Assembly: GCA_012744475.1 (NCBI GenBank)
Contig: JAAYBV010000100.1
Location: 1-64,000, forward strand
Direction of reading: 5' to 3'
From: Phycisphaerae bacterium
GTDB lineage: Bacteria > Planctomycetota > Phycisphaerae > Sedimentisphaerales > Anaerobacaceae
DNA: 64,000 nt
The notes under the pieces were generated by a model. It did not search any database. It saw nothing but the letters and a program-made list of their open reading frames with translations, and was not told the origin of the DNA. Shown in pieces: positions 27,056 through 34,595 of the stretch. Both the position numbers and the translations under genes were made by a program. Position 1 is the first letter of the stretch, and the number at the start of each line of letters is the position of its first letter.

Positions 27056-27709
27056 CTACGACGCATGGCGGCGGAGAAATCTCTCGGCCTTCTTGACGAC
27101 GGGTTTGCGGGTGTTCTTGAGCTGGCTTTTCACGAACTCGAGAACGGACGCCTTGTCGCTGATCTGGTCGAAGAACCCGTCGAACGCCTCGACGGCGTGT
27201 CCGATGGCCACATTGCGGCACTCGGGTGAAGGGCGACCGTGGCTTTCGTATTTCGCCTTGCGGACCCTGAGAACCTCCCGGGCGATCCGCTCGGCAAGGT
27301 GCGGCTTGGCCCGCGCGATCTTTGGTGAGCTGCCGATGATGTTGGCCGCCGTGACCATGACCGGCCCGCGGATCGGCGCATAGTACTTCTCGAAGATCGC
27401 GTCGAACTTACCCTCCGAATCGACCGATGCCAAGTTGGCGATCGTCATGATCGCACCCCACTTCAGGAAGCTGTTGTCGTGGTTGAGCATCGCAGCGAAC
27501 ACGTCGAACCAGGGATACACCAACTCGGGTCGGCGCTCGCTGACCCGACGCAGCACCTTCTCGTACGTGTATCGAGCGGTGCCCTTCTCGCTCTGCAGAG
27601 CCTCCACCAATTCGCCGATGCATTCGGGATGCTCGACCACCTGTTCAGCGACGGCCTCGATGTCGGCCCCCTTGTGAACAAGTTGCCCGAAAATATCCGC
27701 CTTCGCCAT
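27056..27709 (-). CDS. HEAT-like helical repeat protein
   Basis: The 217-residue protein starts at ATG 27709, with GAGGGGC just upstream; the much longer frame to 28255 overlaps a divergent gene and is rejected. It is all helical, with repeated units (VLRRVSERRPELVYPWFDVFAAML, FLKWGAIMTIANLAS, KPHLAERIAREVLRV) typical of HEAT/armadillo-like proteins. There is no signal peptide. The C terminus is basic. Such proteins are usually protein-interaction scaffolds; the partner is unknown. Confidence 0.72.
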   Translation of the reverse strand: MAKADIFGQLVHKGADIEAVAEQVVEHPECIGELVEALQSEKGTARYTYEKVLRRVSERRPELVYPWFDVFAAMLNHDNSFLKWGAIMTIANLASVDSEGKFDAIFEKYYAPIRGPVMVTAANIIGSSPKIARAKPHLAERIAREVLRVRKAKYESHGRPSPECRNVAIGHAVEAFDGFFDQISDKASVLEFVKSQLKNTRKPVVKKAERFLRRHAS

Positions 27710-27917
27710 AGCCCCTCTGTGTCTCCAAAACCGGATCAAAACCGCACTGGATTCGCTCTGAACGCCCGCATTATAATCAAAGCCCTGCGAAGGAACCAGT
27801 CCAAAGAGTCCTGGAGCACGGGTGACAAACGTCGGCTTGACGGTGAGACGCAGACACTGATGATCGTGGTAGGTCCTGCATGGATAGAAAACGAAGACCA
27901 GGACAAGGGAGGCACGA

Positions 27918-29195
27918 ATGATACACAGACGACTTCTCAGATCGGTATGTGCCGCAGCAGCGATGGGGCTGGTGTGGGCCGGGACGGCGGCAGGCGAATT
28001 TCGCGCCGCGATTGCGGTACGCAACGTGACGCCCGAGCCGCTGCTGCCGGTCTCAGGCGGGGTTGGACCATCCAGTCCTACAACGAGGAAGATGGGCGAG
28101 CTGACCGTCCGCGCGCTGGTGCTGGAGCAGAATGGGACCTGCGTCGCGATTTGCAGCACCGACTTCCTCGGCTTCCCGGGCGTGTTGTGCGAGAAGGTTC
28201 GCGCGCAGGTCTCGCGTGTGCCGGCCGACAACATCCTGATCGGCGCGACGCACACGCACAGCGCCCCCGACTGCTACGGTTTTCCCGACGAGTCGGGCAA
28301 CACCTCGTGTGACCTCGCCTATCTCGACACGGCTTGCGCTGCGATGGCTCAGGCGATCGACGCCGCAGCAGCCAACCTGCAATCGGCGGCAGTCAAGATC
28401 GCCACAGGAATTGCTCGAGGCAGGATCGCCTATAACTACTATGCCGAGAAGCTCTACGATCCGCGATGTCACGTCCTACAGGTGGTCGGCCGAGACCGCA
28501 AACCGATCGCCACCCTTGTCAACTACGCATGCCATCCCGAAGTGCTCGGCTCGGACCAGGGCATCCTCAGTCCCGATTTCGTCGGGCCTCTGTACCAGCG
28601 GATCGAGGCGAAGGGAGGCGGCACGGGAATCTTCGTGAATTCCGCACAAGGCGGCATGGTCACCGCCGACTGCCGCGGGCCGGACGGCAAAGACATTCGG
28701 ACGTGGGACGAGTGCATTCGAATCGGCAATTTGCTGGCCGATGAGGCGCTGCGCATCGTGGGCGATGCGCCGATCCAGGACGATCCATCGCTGCTATGCG
28801 CAAGCACGACCGTCCGCTTGCCGGTCGAGAATGACATGCTGCGCGCCGTCGTGCAGCTTTCGCCGCTGGGCTTCAAGCTCGACGAGGAAGGCGGCGTCGC
28901 GACGCGAATCCACGTCGTGAACCTCGGCGACGCCCAGATGGTGACGATCCCGGGCGAGGCGCTGCCCAACATCGGTTACTACCTCAAGCGTAAGATGCAC
29001 GGCCGGCACAACTTCCTGCTCGGCCTGACCAACGACGCCTTCGGCTACATCCTGACCAAGGAAGACTTCGACAGCTTCGACCGCTACGACTACATCACCC
29101 GCACGTGTCTGGGAGAGCGAACCGGCGAGATCCTCGTCACGCACATCCTCGAACTTGTCAACGCTAGTCCGCGTCCGGCGGCCGCGTCGCACTGA
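27918..29195 (+). CDS. Secreted neutral/alkaline ceramidase-like hydrolase
   Basis: This 425-residue protein has an N-terminal signal peptide (RLLRSVCAAAAMGLVWAGTAAG). The family core is visible: FRAAIAVRNVTPE at the start, the metal-binding segment GATHTHSAPDC, NYACHPEVLG, and GGMVTADCRGPDG. The length fits single-domain planctomycete members that lack the C-terminal domain of true ceramidases. Predicted zinc amidase/hydrolase; whether it acts on sphingolipids is unknown. It is convergent with the aldolase gene. Confidence 0.87.
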   Translation: MIHRRLLRSVCAAAAMGLVWAGTAAGEFRAAIAVRNVTPEPLLPVSGGVGPSSPTTRKMGELTVRALVLEQNGTCVAICSTDFLGFPGVLCEKVRAQVSRVPADNILIGATHTHSAPDCYGFPDESGNTSCDLAYLDTACAAMAQAIDAAAANLQSAAVKIATGIARGRIAYNYYAEKLYDPRCHVLQVVGRDRKPIATLVNYACHPEVLGSDQGILSPDFVGPLYQRIEAKGGGTGIFVNSAQGGMVTADCRGPDGKDIRTWDECIRIGNLLADEALRIVGDAPIQDDPSLLCASTTVRLPVENDMLRAVVQLSPLGFKLDEEGGVATRIHVVNLGDAQMVTIPGEALPNIGYYLKRKMHGRHNFLLGLTNDAFGYILTKEDFDSFDRYDYITRTCLGERTGEILVTHILELVNASPRPAAASH

Positions 29196-29221
29196 ATGTC
29201 CCGTGGTCGATCGCCCGCAAT

Positions 29222-29875
29222 TCAAACGGGCGCACACGCAGCTTTCTGGCCGAGGTCGATCAACTCCCGGGCGGCTTCCTCCGACAATGGCGTCACCTTG
29301 TCACCGCCTTCGATGATGATCCGGCAGGCCAGCTCGAAGAACTCGGCGTTCTGGATCGCGCGATCGAGGTCGCGAGCGACCGTCACCTGTCCGTGGTTGG
29401 CCATCAGCGCCAGGTTGCGACTCCGCATGACCTCGACGACCGCACTCGCCAGCTCCTGCGAACCCGGTGGAAGATACGGCACGTGTCCGATCGGGCCGAT
29501 GTAAAACGGAACCTCGACAATCACAAAGTAGTTGACGTCCCGCGCATTGCGGCAGGCCAACGTCGTCGCGTGCGGCGACTGGAAGTGCAGCACCACATTC
29601 ATTTCCGGCCGGGCGCGGAGGATGCCGGCGTGGAGGTTCACTTCCACCGTGGGCCGTCTGCCGTCCAGAGACGCACCGTCCTCGATGTGGCATAGCGCCA
29701 CATCGTCGCTCGTCAGTCGGCCCAGCCAACTCCGCGTCGCGGTCACGAGCATACGCCCGTTGTCGATGCGCTGCGAAAGGTTTCCACTGCTGCACCGCAC
29801 CAGCCCGCGCCGGCCCACCTCCCGGCAAGCCTCCACGAACCGCGTCACTACATCCTGCGACACCCCTGTCACCAT
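29222..29875 (-). CDS. Class II aldolase/adducin-domain protein with an altered metal site
   Basis: The 217-residue protein starts at ATG 29875; the longer frame to 30049 lacks similarity. Motifs of the family are VRCSSGNLSQR (phosphate-binding SGN), TSDDVALCHI, PTVEVNLHAGIL, and NHGQVTVARDLDRA with the last zinc histidine. The usual HxH zinc pair is LHFQSPHAT here, so the second histidine is replaced by glutamine. Family members cleave or dehydrate sugar phosphates; the altered site leaves the activity open. Confidence 0.85.
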   Translation of the reverse strand: MVTGVSQDVVTRFVEACREVGRRGLVRCSSGNLSQRIDNGRMLVTATRSWLGRLTSDDVALCHIEDGASLDGRRPTVEVNLHAGILRARPEMNVVLHFQSPHATTLACRNARDVNYFVIVEVPFYIGPIGHVPYLPPGSQELASAVVEVMRSRNLALMANHGQVTVARDLDRAIQNAEFFELACRIIIEGGDKVTPLSEEAARELIDLGQKAACAPV

Positions 29876-30036
29876 AGTCCGTGCCGACCCCACAAAACGA
29901 CCACGCCTGTACCGCCCTCTCGTCCCACGCGCCAAGCATGATAACCCGCCCGCCCGTTGCAGGCCAGCCCAATGGACCGTATCCGCGAAATGACGATTGA
30001 TTTCGGACGATTGACTGTCCCGGATACCCGTCGCTC

Positions 30037-30078
30037 TTCGAATCGCCAATCATCAATAATCAATAGTCAATCATCAAC
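30037..30078. repeat. AT-rich direct-repeat cluster upstream of lnt (family C-like)
   Basis: Repeated ATCAATAATCAATAGTCAAT-type words occur in a short AT-rich block, similar in character to 13768-13853. It lies in the 273-base divergent interval between the aldolase and lnt. No other gene is seen there except a possible 17-codon leader ORF. Confidence 0.5.
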
Positions 30079-30098
30079 TCCAAAGATAGAATGTCTCC

Positions 30099-30152
30099 AT
30101 GATTGAACTGCGAAATCGAACCCTGAGCAACGACGGCGGCGATCTACGATGA
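30099..30152 (+). CDS. Possible 17-codon leader ORF overlapping the lnt start
   Basis: ATG 30099 opens MIELRNRTLSNDGGDLR and stops at TGA 30150-30152, which overlaps the lnt ATG as ATGA. The lnt start has only a weak ribosome site of its own, so coupling is plausible. The ribosome site of the leader ORF is itself weak. Treat as speculative. Confidence 0.3.
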   Translation: MIELRNRTLSNDGGDLR

Positions 30153-31972
30153 CCAGGAAGCTATTGTCTCTGGCCGTTCCGCTCGCCGCCTCGGCGGCGC
30201 TGCTGAGTATGATTCAGGCGCCCGTCGACTGGTCGTTCCTGGCGTGGGCGGCGATGGTTCCGTTCGCCCTGGCGTGCCGGCCGGAGGTGCAACCACGGAC
30301 GCTGGCGCTCGTGGCCATGCTCGTCGGCACGATCTACTGGCTGGCGAATATCTATTGGATCGCGCCGATCACCGTTGCCGGCTGGCTGGCGATGGGCATC
30401 TACCTAGCCGTGCTCTGGCCCCTGCTGGCCCTGGCGATCCGCTTCTGCCGTGCCCGGAATATCCCAATGGCGCTGGCGTTGCCCATTCTGGTGGTCGGCG
30501 CCGAACGGCTCCAGGGCTTTCCGCTGGGCGGCTTCTTCTGGCGTCTATTGGGGCACAGCCAGCACGCGAACATCACACTGATCCAGATCGCCGACCTCTT
30601 TGGCGTCGCGGGCGTCTCGTTTCTGGTCGCGGTGGTCAACGGCGTCCTGGCGGACTGGGTCATGTGGTGGATAGCAGGCGGGTGGCAGCCTCAAGCACAG
30701 CTTGGGGATGGTTTGTCGAACACACCATCACTGAAGGACGCAGGGCAACCACGGGGGGTTGCCCCTACACGCACGCTCATCGTGACGACGGCAAGCGTCA
30801 TTGCCATGATGGTCGCGGCGTGGTTGTACGGGCACTGGCGCATCGGGCAGGCCGCCGAAGCTGTCACGGACGGTCCGCTGGTGGCGGCGCTTCAGTCGAA
30901 CGTGCCCCAGTCGGTCAAGATCAGCCACGCGGCCAGCGATGAGCTGTTCGCGGAGCTGCTGGAGATGAGCCGAGCGGCCGCGGCGGCCGGCGCCGAGCTG
31001 ATCGCCTCGCCCGAGACGATGGTCCAGGCCTACCTCCAGCCGGAGCTTTGGCGTTACTTCGAAGACCCCAACGAGGACAGGGCCTTCCATGAAGCCCTGA
31101 TCGCCCACGCGACCGACACCGCCTATCTGCTCGTCGGCGCCTACGGCGGCGAGATCATGAAGGACCCCCAAGGCAAGCTTTACATAGGCCAGTACAACGC
31201 GGCCTATCTTTATCGGCCCGACGGGACGAAGGACCCGAACCGCTACGACAAGATTCACCTGGTCCTGTTCGGCGAGTACATCCCCTTCCGGCGGAGCTTC
31301 AACTGGCTCTACCAGCAGCTCAAACGCTTCGCGCCCGAGGAGTACAACTACGACTACTCGCTCGAACACGGCAGACACTACACCGTCTATGAAATGACCA
31401 CGCCGGTTCGCGGCACAGAGCCGAACGTCGCATCGCAGACGTCCGAATCGACGTATCGCTTCGGCACCATCATCTGTTATGAGGACGCAATCCCTTACGT
31501 CGCCCGGAATTTCACCCTCGACGACAAGGGCCGAAAACGCGTCGACTGGCTCGTGAATATCAGCAACGACGGCTGGTTCGTCCGCTTTCTGGACGCGCCG
31601 CCCCGCGTGGTCCCAAGCACCGAACTGCCCCAACACGCCGCGATTTGCGTGTTTCGAGCGGTGGAAAACCGTCTGCCCGTGCTGCGCAGCGTCAACACGG
31701 GCATCAGTTGCCTGATCGACTCTTCCGGCCGCATCCGCAATGCCCCAATCGCATCGAGCGAGGGATTCCCTCCGGAGGCGATGCGAAGAACCGGTTTGTC
31801 CGGATGGTTCCTCGAAAAAATGCCGATAGACAGCAGGGTGACGTTCTACAGCCGTCACGGCCAGTGGTTGGACACCGGCTGTGCGGTCGCGTTCGTCACG
31901 GTCCTGATCGTACCGGCCGTGATCGGCCTGGCGCGACGCAGGGCCCGAAAGCCGGCGAAGAAGCCGGCCTGA
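30149..31972 (+). CDS. lnt: Apolipoprotein N-acyltransferase, with an in-frame palindromic-repeat insertion
   Basis: This 607-residue inner-membrane enzyme N-acylates the diacylglyceryl-cysteine of lipoproteins. The N-terminal half has hydrophobic helices with NIYWIAPITVAGWLAMG and the LGG..W motif (FPLGGFFWRLLGHSQH). The C-terminal nitrilase domain has the catalytic triad: E289 (ASPETM), K368 (YDKIHLVLFGEYIPF) and C443 (IICYED). Residues about 178-208 (GGWQPQAQLGDG to QPRGVAPTR) are encoded by intergenic-type repeat DNA (30680-30770) inserted between two membrane helices without breaking the frame. The protein is about 80-90 residues longer than common homologs. A HEAT lipoprotein gene follows. 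Confidence 0.93.
   Translation: MTRKLLSLAVPLAASAALLSMIQAPVDWSFLAWAAMVPFALACRPEVQPRTLALVAMLVGTIYWLANIYWIAPITVAGWLAMGIYLAVLWPLLALAIRFCRARNIPMALALPILVVGAERLQGFPLGGFFWRLLGHSQHANITLIQIADLFGVAGVSFLVAVVNGVLADWVMWWIAGGWQPQAQLGDGLSNTPSLKDAGQPRGVAPTRTLIVTTASVIAMMVAAWLYGHWRIGQAAEAVTDGPLVAALQSNVPQSVKISHAASDELFAELLEMSRAAAAAGAELIASPETMVQAYLQPELWRYFEDPNEDRAFHEALIAHATDTAYLLVGAYGGEIMKDPQGKLYIGQYNAAYLYRPDGTKDPNRYDKIHLVLFGEYIPFRRSFNWLYQQLKRFAPEEYNYDYSLEHGRHYTVYEMTTPVRGTEPNVASQTSESTYRFGTIICYEDAIPYVARNFTLDDKGRKRVDWLVNISNDGWFVRFLDAPPRVVPSTELPQHAAICVFRAVENRLPVLRSVNTGISCLIDSSGRIRNAPIASSEGFPPEAMRRTGLSGWFLEKMPIDSRVTFYSRHGQWLDTGCAVAFVTVLIVPAVIGLARRRARKPAKKPA
30680..30770. repeat. Family B half-unit plus GGGCAACC/GGTTGCCC hairpin inside lnt
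   Basis: The left part (GGGTGGCAGCCTCAAGC to TTGGGGATGG) is a family B unit matching 26913-26944. The right part has a hairpin at 30743-30764 (GGGCAACC with GGTTGCCC) followed by CCTAC, similar to other intergenic palindromes. The whole is in frame with lnt. Confidence 0.8.
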
Positions 31973-32009
31973 CCCCAGAGGAACAGTCCAGGTTTGCAGG
32001 GTGTTCGAC

Positions 32010-33050
32010 ATGCACATACGCGCGTTGCTGCGGTTCGTATCCATCACTTGCGTTCTTACAGCGGCCTGCGGATGCCAACCGGCGGCGCAGAACCCCTCCT
32101 CAGGCCAGAGCGATATCATCTCGCCGCCCTTTCAGCCCATACCGGGCGACCCTCCGACGGTAGCGCGGCAGATCGTCTTCGACGGCCTGATGCACCCGGA
32201 CCCTCGCATCCGCTCGAACGCGGCCGAGGTGGTCGCCATGACGGGCGAGGTGCGCTTCATGCCAAGGGTCCAGCCGCTGCTGCGTGACCCCACTGTCCCT
32301 GTTCGCTTCCTTGCGGCCCTGGCGGTGGGCGACCTCCAGTACAGTCTGGCCAGAGATGATGTCGGTGTGCTGCTGAACGACCAGGACCAGAACGTGCGGA
32401 TCGCGGCCGCCTACGCCCTGATGAAGCTGGGTCAGCCGGGGTACTTCCAGGTGATTCGCGATGCGGCTGCCAGCCCGGACCAGACCGTCCGCGCCAACGC
32501 CGTCCTCCTGCTCGGCAAGAGTGGCCAGCAAGAGGCTTTGCGATACCTCTACTGGACCTTGCAGAGCACGGACTCGGCCGACAAGGTCATGCTCCAGGCA
32601 GTCGAATCGATCGCCATGCTCAAAGACGTTCAGATCTACCCCAAGCTCTGGGCGCAGTTGATCAGTGCCTACGCCGACGACCGGATCGTGGGGATTCGTG
32701 GGATGGGCGCTCTGGGCACGGAGGAGGCCAGGAACGCGATCGCCACGCTGCTCGACGATGCGGTGCTGGAGGTGCGTCTGGCGGCCGCCGCCCAGCTCGG
32801 CAAGCTCGGCCAGACCACCGGCGAGCCCCAGGTTCAGGCAGTGTTCGACAAGAACCTTCTGGCCAACATGGATCCGACCAGCGCCGAGCGGGTCCGCGTC
32901 TGGACCGCCCTGGCCATCGGCGAGATCGCTACGACCAACCTCCTGCGGCGTCTTCCCGACATGCTCCAGGACCCGTCCAACGCGGTCCGCCTGGCCGCCG
33001 CCAAAGGCGTCCTCCTCGTCGAACGCCGCCGCCAGCCGAGAATGCCATAG
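32010..33050 (+). CDS. HEAT-repeat lipoprotein
   Basis: The 346-residue protein starts at ATG 32010, with AGGGTG upstream; GTG 32001 is also in frame. The signal ends in a lipobox-like TAACGC at about residues 18-23, so it is probably acylated. The mature part is a chain of HEAT units: HPDPRIRSNAAEVVAMTG, DQDQNVRIAAAYALMKLG, SPDQTVRANAVLLLGKSG, DAVLEVRLAAAAQLGKLG and DPSNAVRLAAAKG. It follows lnt by 37 bases in the same direction and is itself a likely Lnt substrate. Confidence 0.83.
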   Translation: MHIRALLRFVSITCVLTAACGCQPAAQNPSSGQSDIISPPFQPIPGDPPTVARQIVFDGLMHPDPRIRSNAAEVVAMTGEVRFMPRVQPLLRDPTVPVRFLAALAVGDLQYSLARDDVGVLLNDQDQNVRIAAAYALMKLGQPGYFQVIRDAAASPDQTVRANAVLLLGKSGQQEALRYLYWTLQSTDSADKVMLQAVESIAMLKDVQIYPKLWAQLISAYADDRIVGIRGMGALGTEEARNAIATLLDDAVLEVRLAAAAQLGKLGQTTGEPQVQAVFDKNLLANMDPTSAERVRVWTALAIGEIATTNLLRRLPDMLQDPSNAVRLAAAKGVLLVERRRQPRMP

Positions 33051-33432
33051 TAGGGGCTGCCCCGAGCCCTACGCAGGTCGGCGGGAAGCTGTACCACACC
33101 TTTCACTTGCGCAACCACCTTGACACAAACCACCCTTGCGTCCTATAATGAGACTGTCCTTGGCGGAGATCGGCGACGGCCCACGCACCAGTGCGGTCCG
33201 AATCGCATAAACCCGTTCTATTTGGGCGATTTAGGAAAAATGACTTGACCTTTGGTGGCCTCGGACGTAAAATTATAGTACGCAGTTGTAGCATCGGGAC
33301 GTGGGCCGGAGTTAGTGAACTCTTGCAGTAACAAGGCTCTCCCAACTGCCCTGAGGAACATGGCCCCAACGTCCGATAGCATGGGGCCTCGCAGCTATGC
33401 AAGAACGTACTGATTGGTGAAAGGAGCCTGTC
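33051..33432. other. Gene-free interval: repeat, promoter and structured leader of the mre operon
   Basis: There is no gene in 382 bases. A palindrome (GTAGGG with CCCTAC) follows the upstream stop at about 33050. A sigma70-like promoter lies at 33245-33273. The roughly 150-base leader contains hairpins at 33309-33322 (GAGTT-AGTG-AACTC) and 33362-33388 (GGCCCCA with TGGGGCC). A competing stem (ATAGC with GCTAT, near 33376-33397) contains the right arm of the latter in its loop. Confidence 0.6.
33245..33273 (+). promoter_or_regulatory. Predicted sigma70 promoter of the mre/mrdA operon
   Basis: TTGACC at 33245-33250 and TAAAAT at 33268-33273 are spaced by exactly 17 bases, each one mismatch from consensus. 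The nearby TATAGT at 33274 would give a 23-base spacer and is less likely. It would start a leader of about 150 bases before the TTG start of the coiled-coil gene. Confidence 0.6.
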
Positions 33433-34305
33433 TTGAGTACCCTTACGAAGGTTCTGATTGTCTTGCTGACGGTCTTTTCCATCTTCCTCTGCGGCATTGT
33501 GGTAACCTACGTCGCCAATGCGGACAACCAGAAGAAGATTGCTCAAGATGCCACTCGGGACCTGCGGGCCGCCCGGACCGCGCGGGAGGCCGCTCAGAAC
33601 GACCTGGCCGCCGCCAAGGAACAGGCCGATCAGATGCGGCGGGACCTGGAAGCCCAGATGAACCAGTTGACGGTGACCATCACCGATCTCCAGGCCAAGC
33701 TCGAAAGCGTCCAGCGGGAGAACACCCAGATGAGCCAGCGGGTGCGGGACATGGGCGCCTCGGTCCAGCAGGCCAACGAATTGCAGGCCAGTCAGATGCA
33801 GCAGGCCCAGGCCGCCCAACAGCAGGTGGCCGCCCTCGAGGCAGAACGCACGCGACTGGAGAAGGAGTTGGCGGAGACCGACCAGACGCTGATGGAGAAG
33901 ATGGCCATCGTCGCGCAGTTGGAAGAGAAGACCCGGCAACTGATCGAGGCCAATCAGGAGCTGGAGATGCGGTTCAACCAATACCTGCGGCCGTCCGGCA
34001 TGACGACCGCCGCCCCGGCGACGGTCACCGCACAGACGGGAATTGCGGTCCCGGCCGCCCCGGTCGCCAGGGACATCGGCCTGAACGCACGCGTCTCCGC
34101 CGTCGATATCAAGAATGCTCTGGCCGAGCTGTCCATCGGTTCGGCGGCCGGTGTCCGGCCCGATATGAGGTTCCACGTCACCCGAGACCAGCAGTTCGTC
34201 TGTGACATTCGAATCCTGGACGTCGGTCCCGATCAGTCGGTCGGCATTCTCGAAAAGATCCAGGTGGCGCCTCGCGTCGGCGACGTGGCCGCAACCAATC
34301 TGTGA
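33433..34305 (+). CDS. Single-pass membrane protein with a long coiled coil, first gene of the mre operon
   Basis: The 290-residue protein starts at TTG 33433, chosen because AAGGAG lies 6 bases upstream. Residues 5-28 are a membrane helix (VLIVLLTVFSIFLCGIVVTYVA). Residues 30-185 are a continuous heptad coiled coil rich in Ala/Gln/Glu. After a Thr/Ala/Pro linker, residues 215-290 form a compact beta-rich domain (LNARVSAVDIKNALAELSIGSAAGVRPDMRFHVTR, then ILDVGPDQSVGILEKI). The same C-terminal pattern is seen in proteins linked to surface appendages, but no family can be named firmly. It lies directly before mreB, so a role in cell shape or envelope scaffolding is inferred. Confidence 0.75.
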   Translation: MSTLTKVLIVLLTVFSIFLCGIVVTYVANADNQKKIAQDATRDLRAARTAREAAQNDLAAAKEQADQMRRDLEAQMNQLTVTITDLQAKLESVQRENTQMSQRVRDMGASVQQANELQASQMQQAQAAQQQVAALEAERTRLEKELAETDQTLMEKMAIVAQLEEKTRQLIEANQELEMRFNQYLRPSGMTTAAPATVTAQTGIAVPAAPVARDIGLNARVSAVDIKNALAELSIGSAAGVRPDMRFHVTRDQQFVCDIRILDVGPDQSVGILEKIQVAPRVGDVAATNL

Positions 34306-34367
34306 TGGGAACCATTCGCGAGCCGGCCCGCCGGGGCCCTCGCGTTGAACCGGGAGGTTGATCCACC

Positions 34368-34526
34368 ATGAGTCCGATGCCTCAACGCTCAGCGAAGCTG
34401 TCCGTGCCCAGCAATCTCTACACGGCCATCCTGGCCGTCGCGCTCGGAGCCGTGGTGGCGACAGCGGCCTTCGTCGCCTTCCAGTGCTACAGCCAATACG
34501 GCACGATTTTTGGCATGCCCCAATAG
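34368..34526 (+). CDS. 52-residue single-span membrane protein
   Basis: ATG 34368 has GGGAGG 10 bases upstream and ends at TAG 34524-34526. The peptide has a short basic N terminus (MSPMPQRSAKLSVPSNLY), a membrane helix of about 22 residues (TAILAVALGAVVATAAFVAF) and a short polar tail (YSQYGTIFGMPQ). It lies 62 bases after the coiled-coil gene and 69 bases before mreB, all in the same direction. Too small for similarity-based naming; probably part of the elongation-machinery operon. Confidence 0.65.
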   Translation: MSPMPQRSAKLSVPSNLYTAILAVALGAVVATAAFVAFQCYSQYGTIFGMPQ

Positions 34527-34595
34527 AATCCTCTTGACGATTTCGCCCCCGGGCCACGACAATATCCAATGGCCAACTGAGAAAGGAGTCGCTTC

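Noticed and set aside
25392-27221. A 609-residue minus-strand open frame
   Set aside because: It is the antisense shadow of the Tat-exported oxidoreductase gene and runs through a family B repeat.
27710-28255. N-terminal extension of the HEAT-like protein to 399 residues
   Set aside because: It would overlap the divergent ceramidase-like gene, and the ATG at 27709 has a good ribosome site.
33245-33279. TTGACC paired with TATAGT as the mre promoter
   Set aside because: The spacer would be 23 bases; TAAAAT gives the normal 17.
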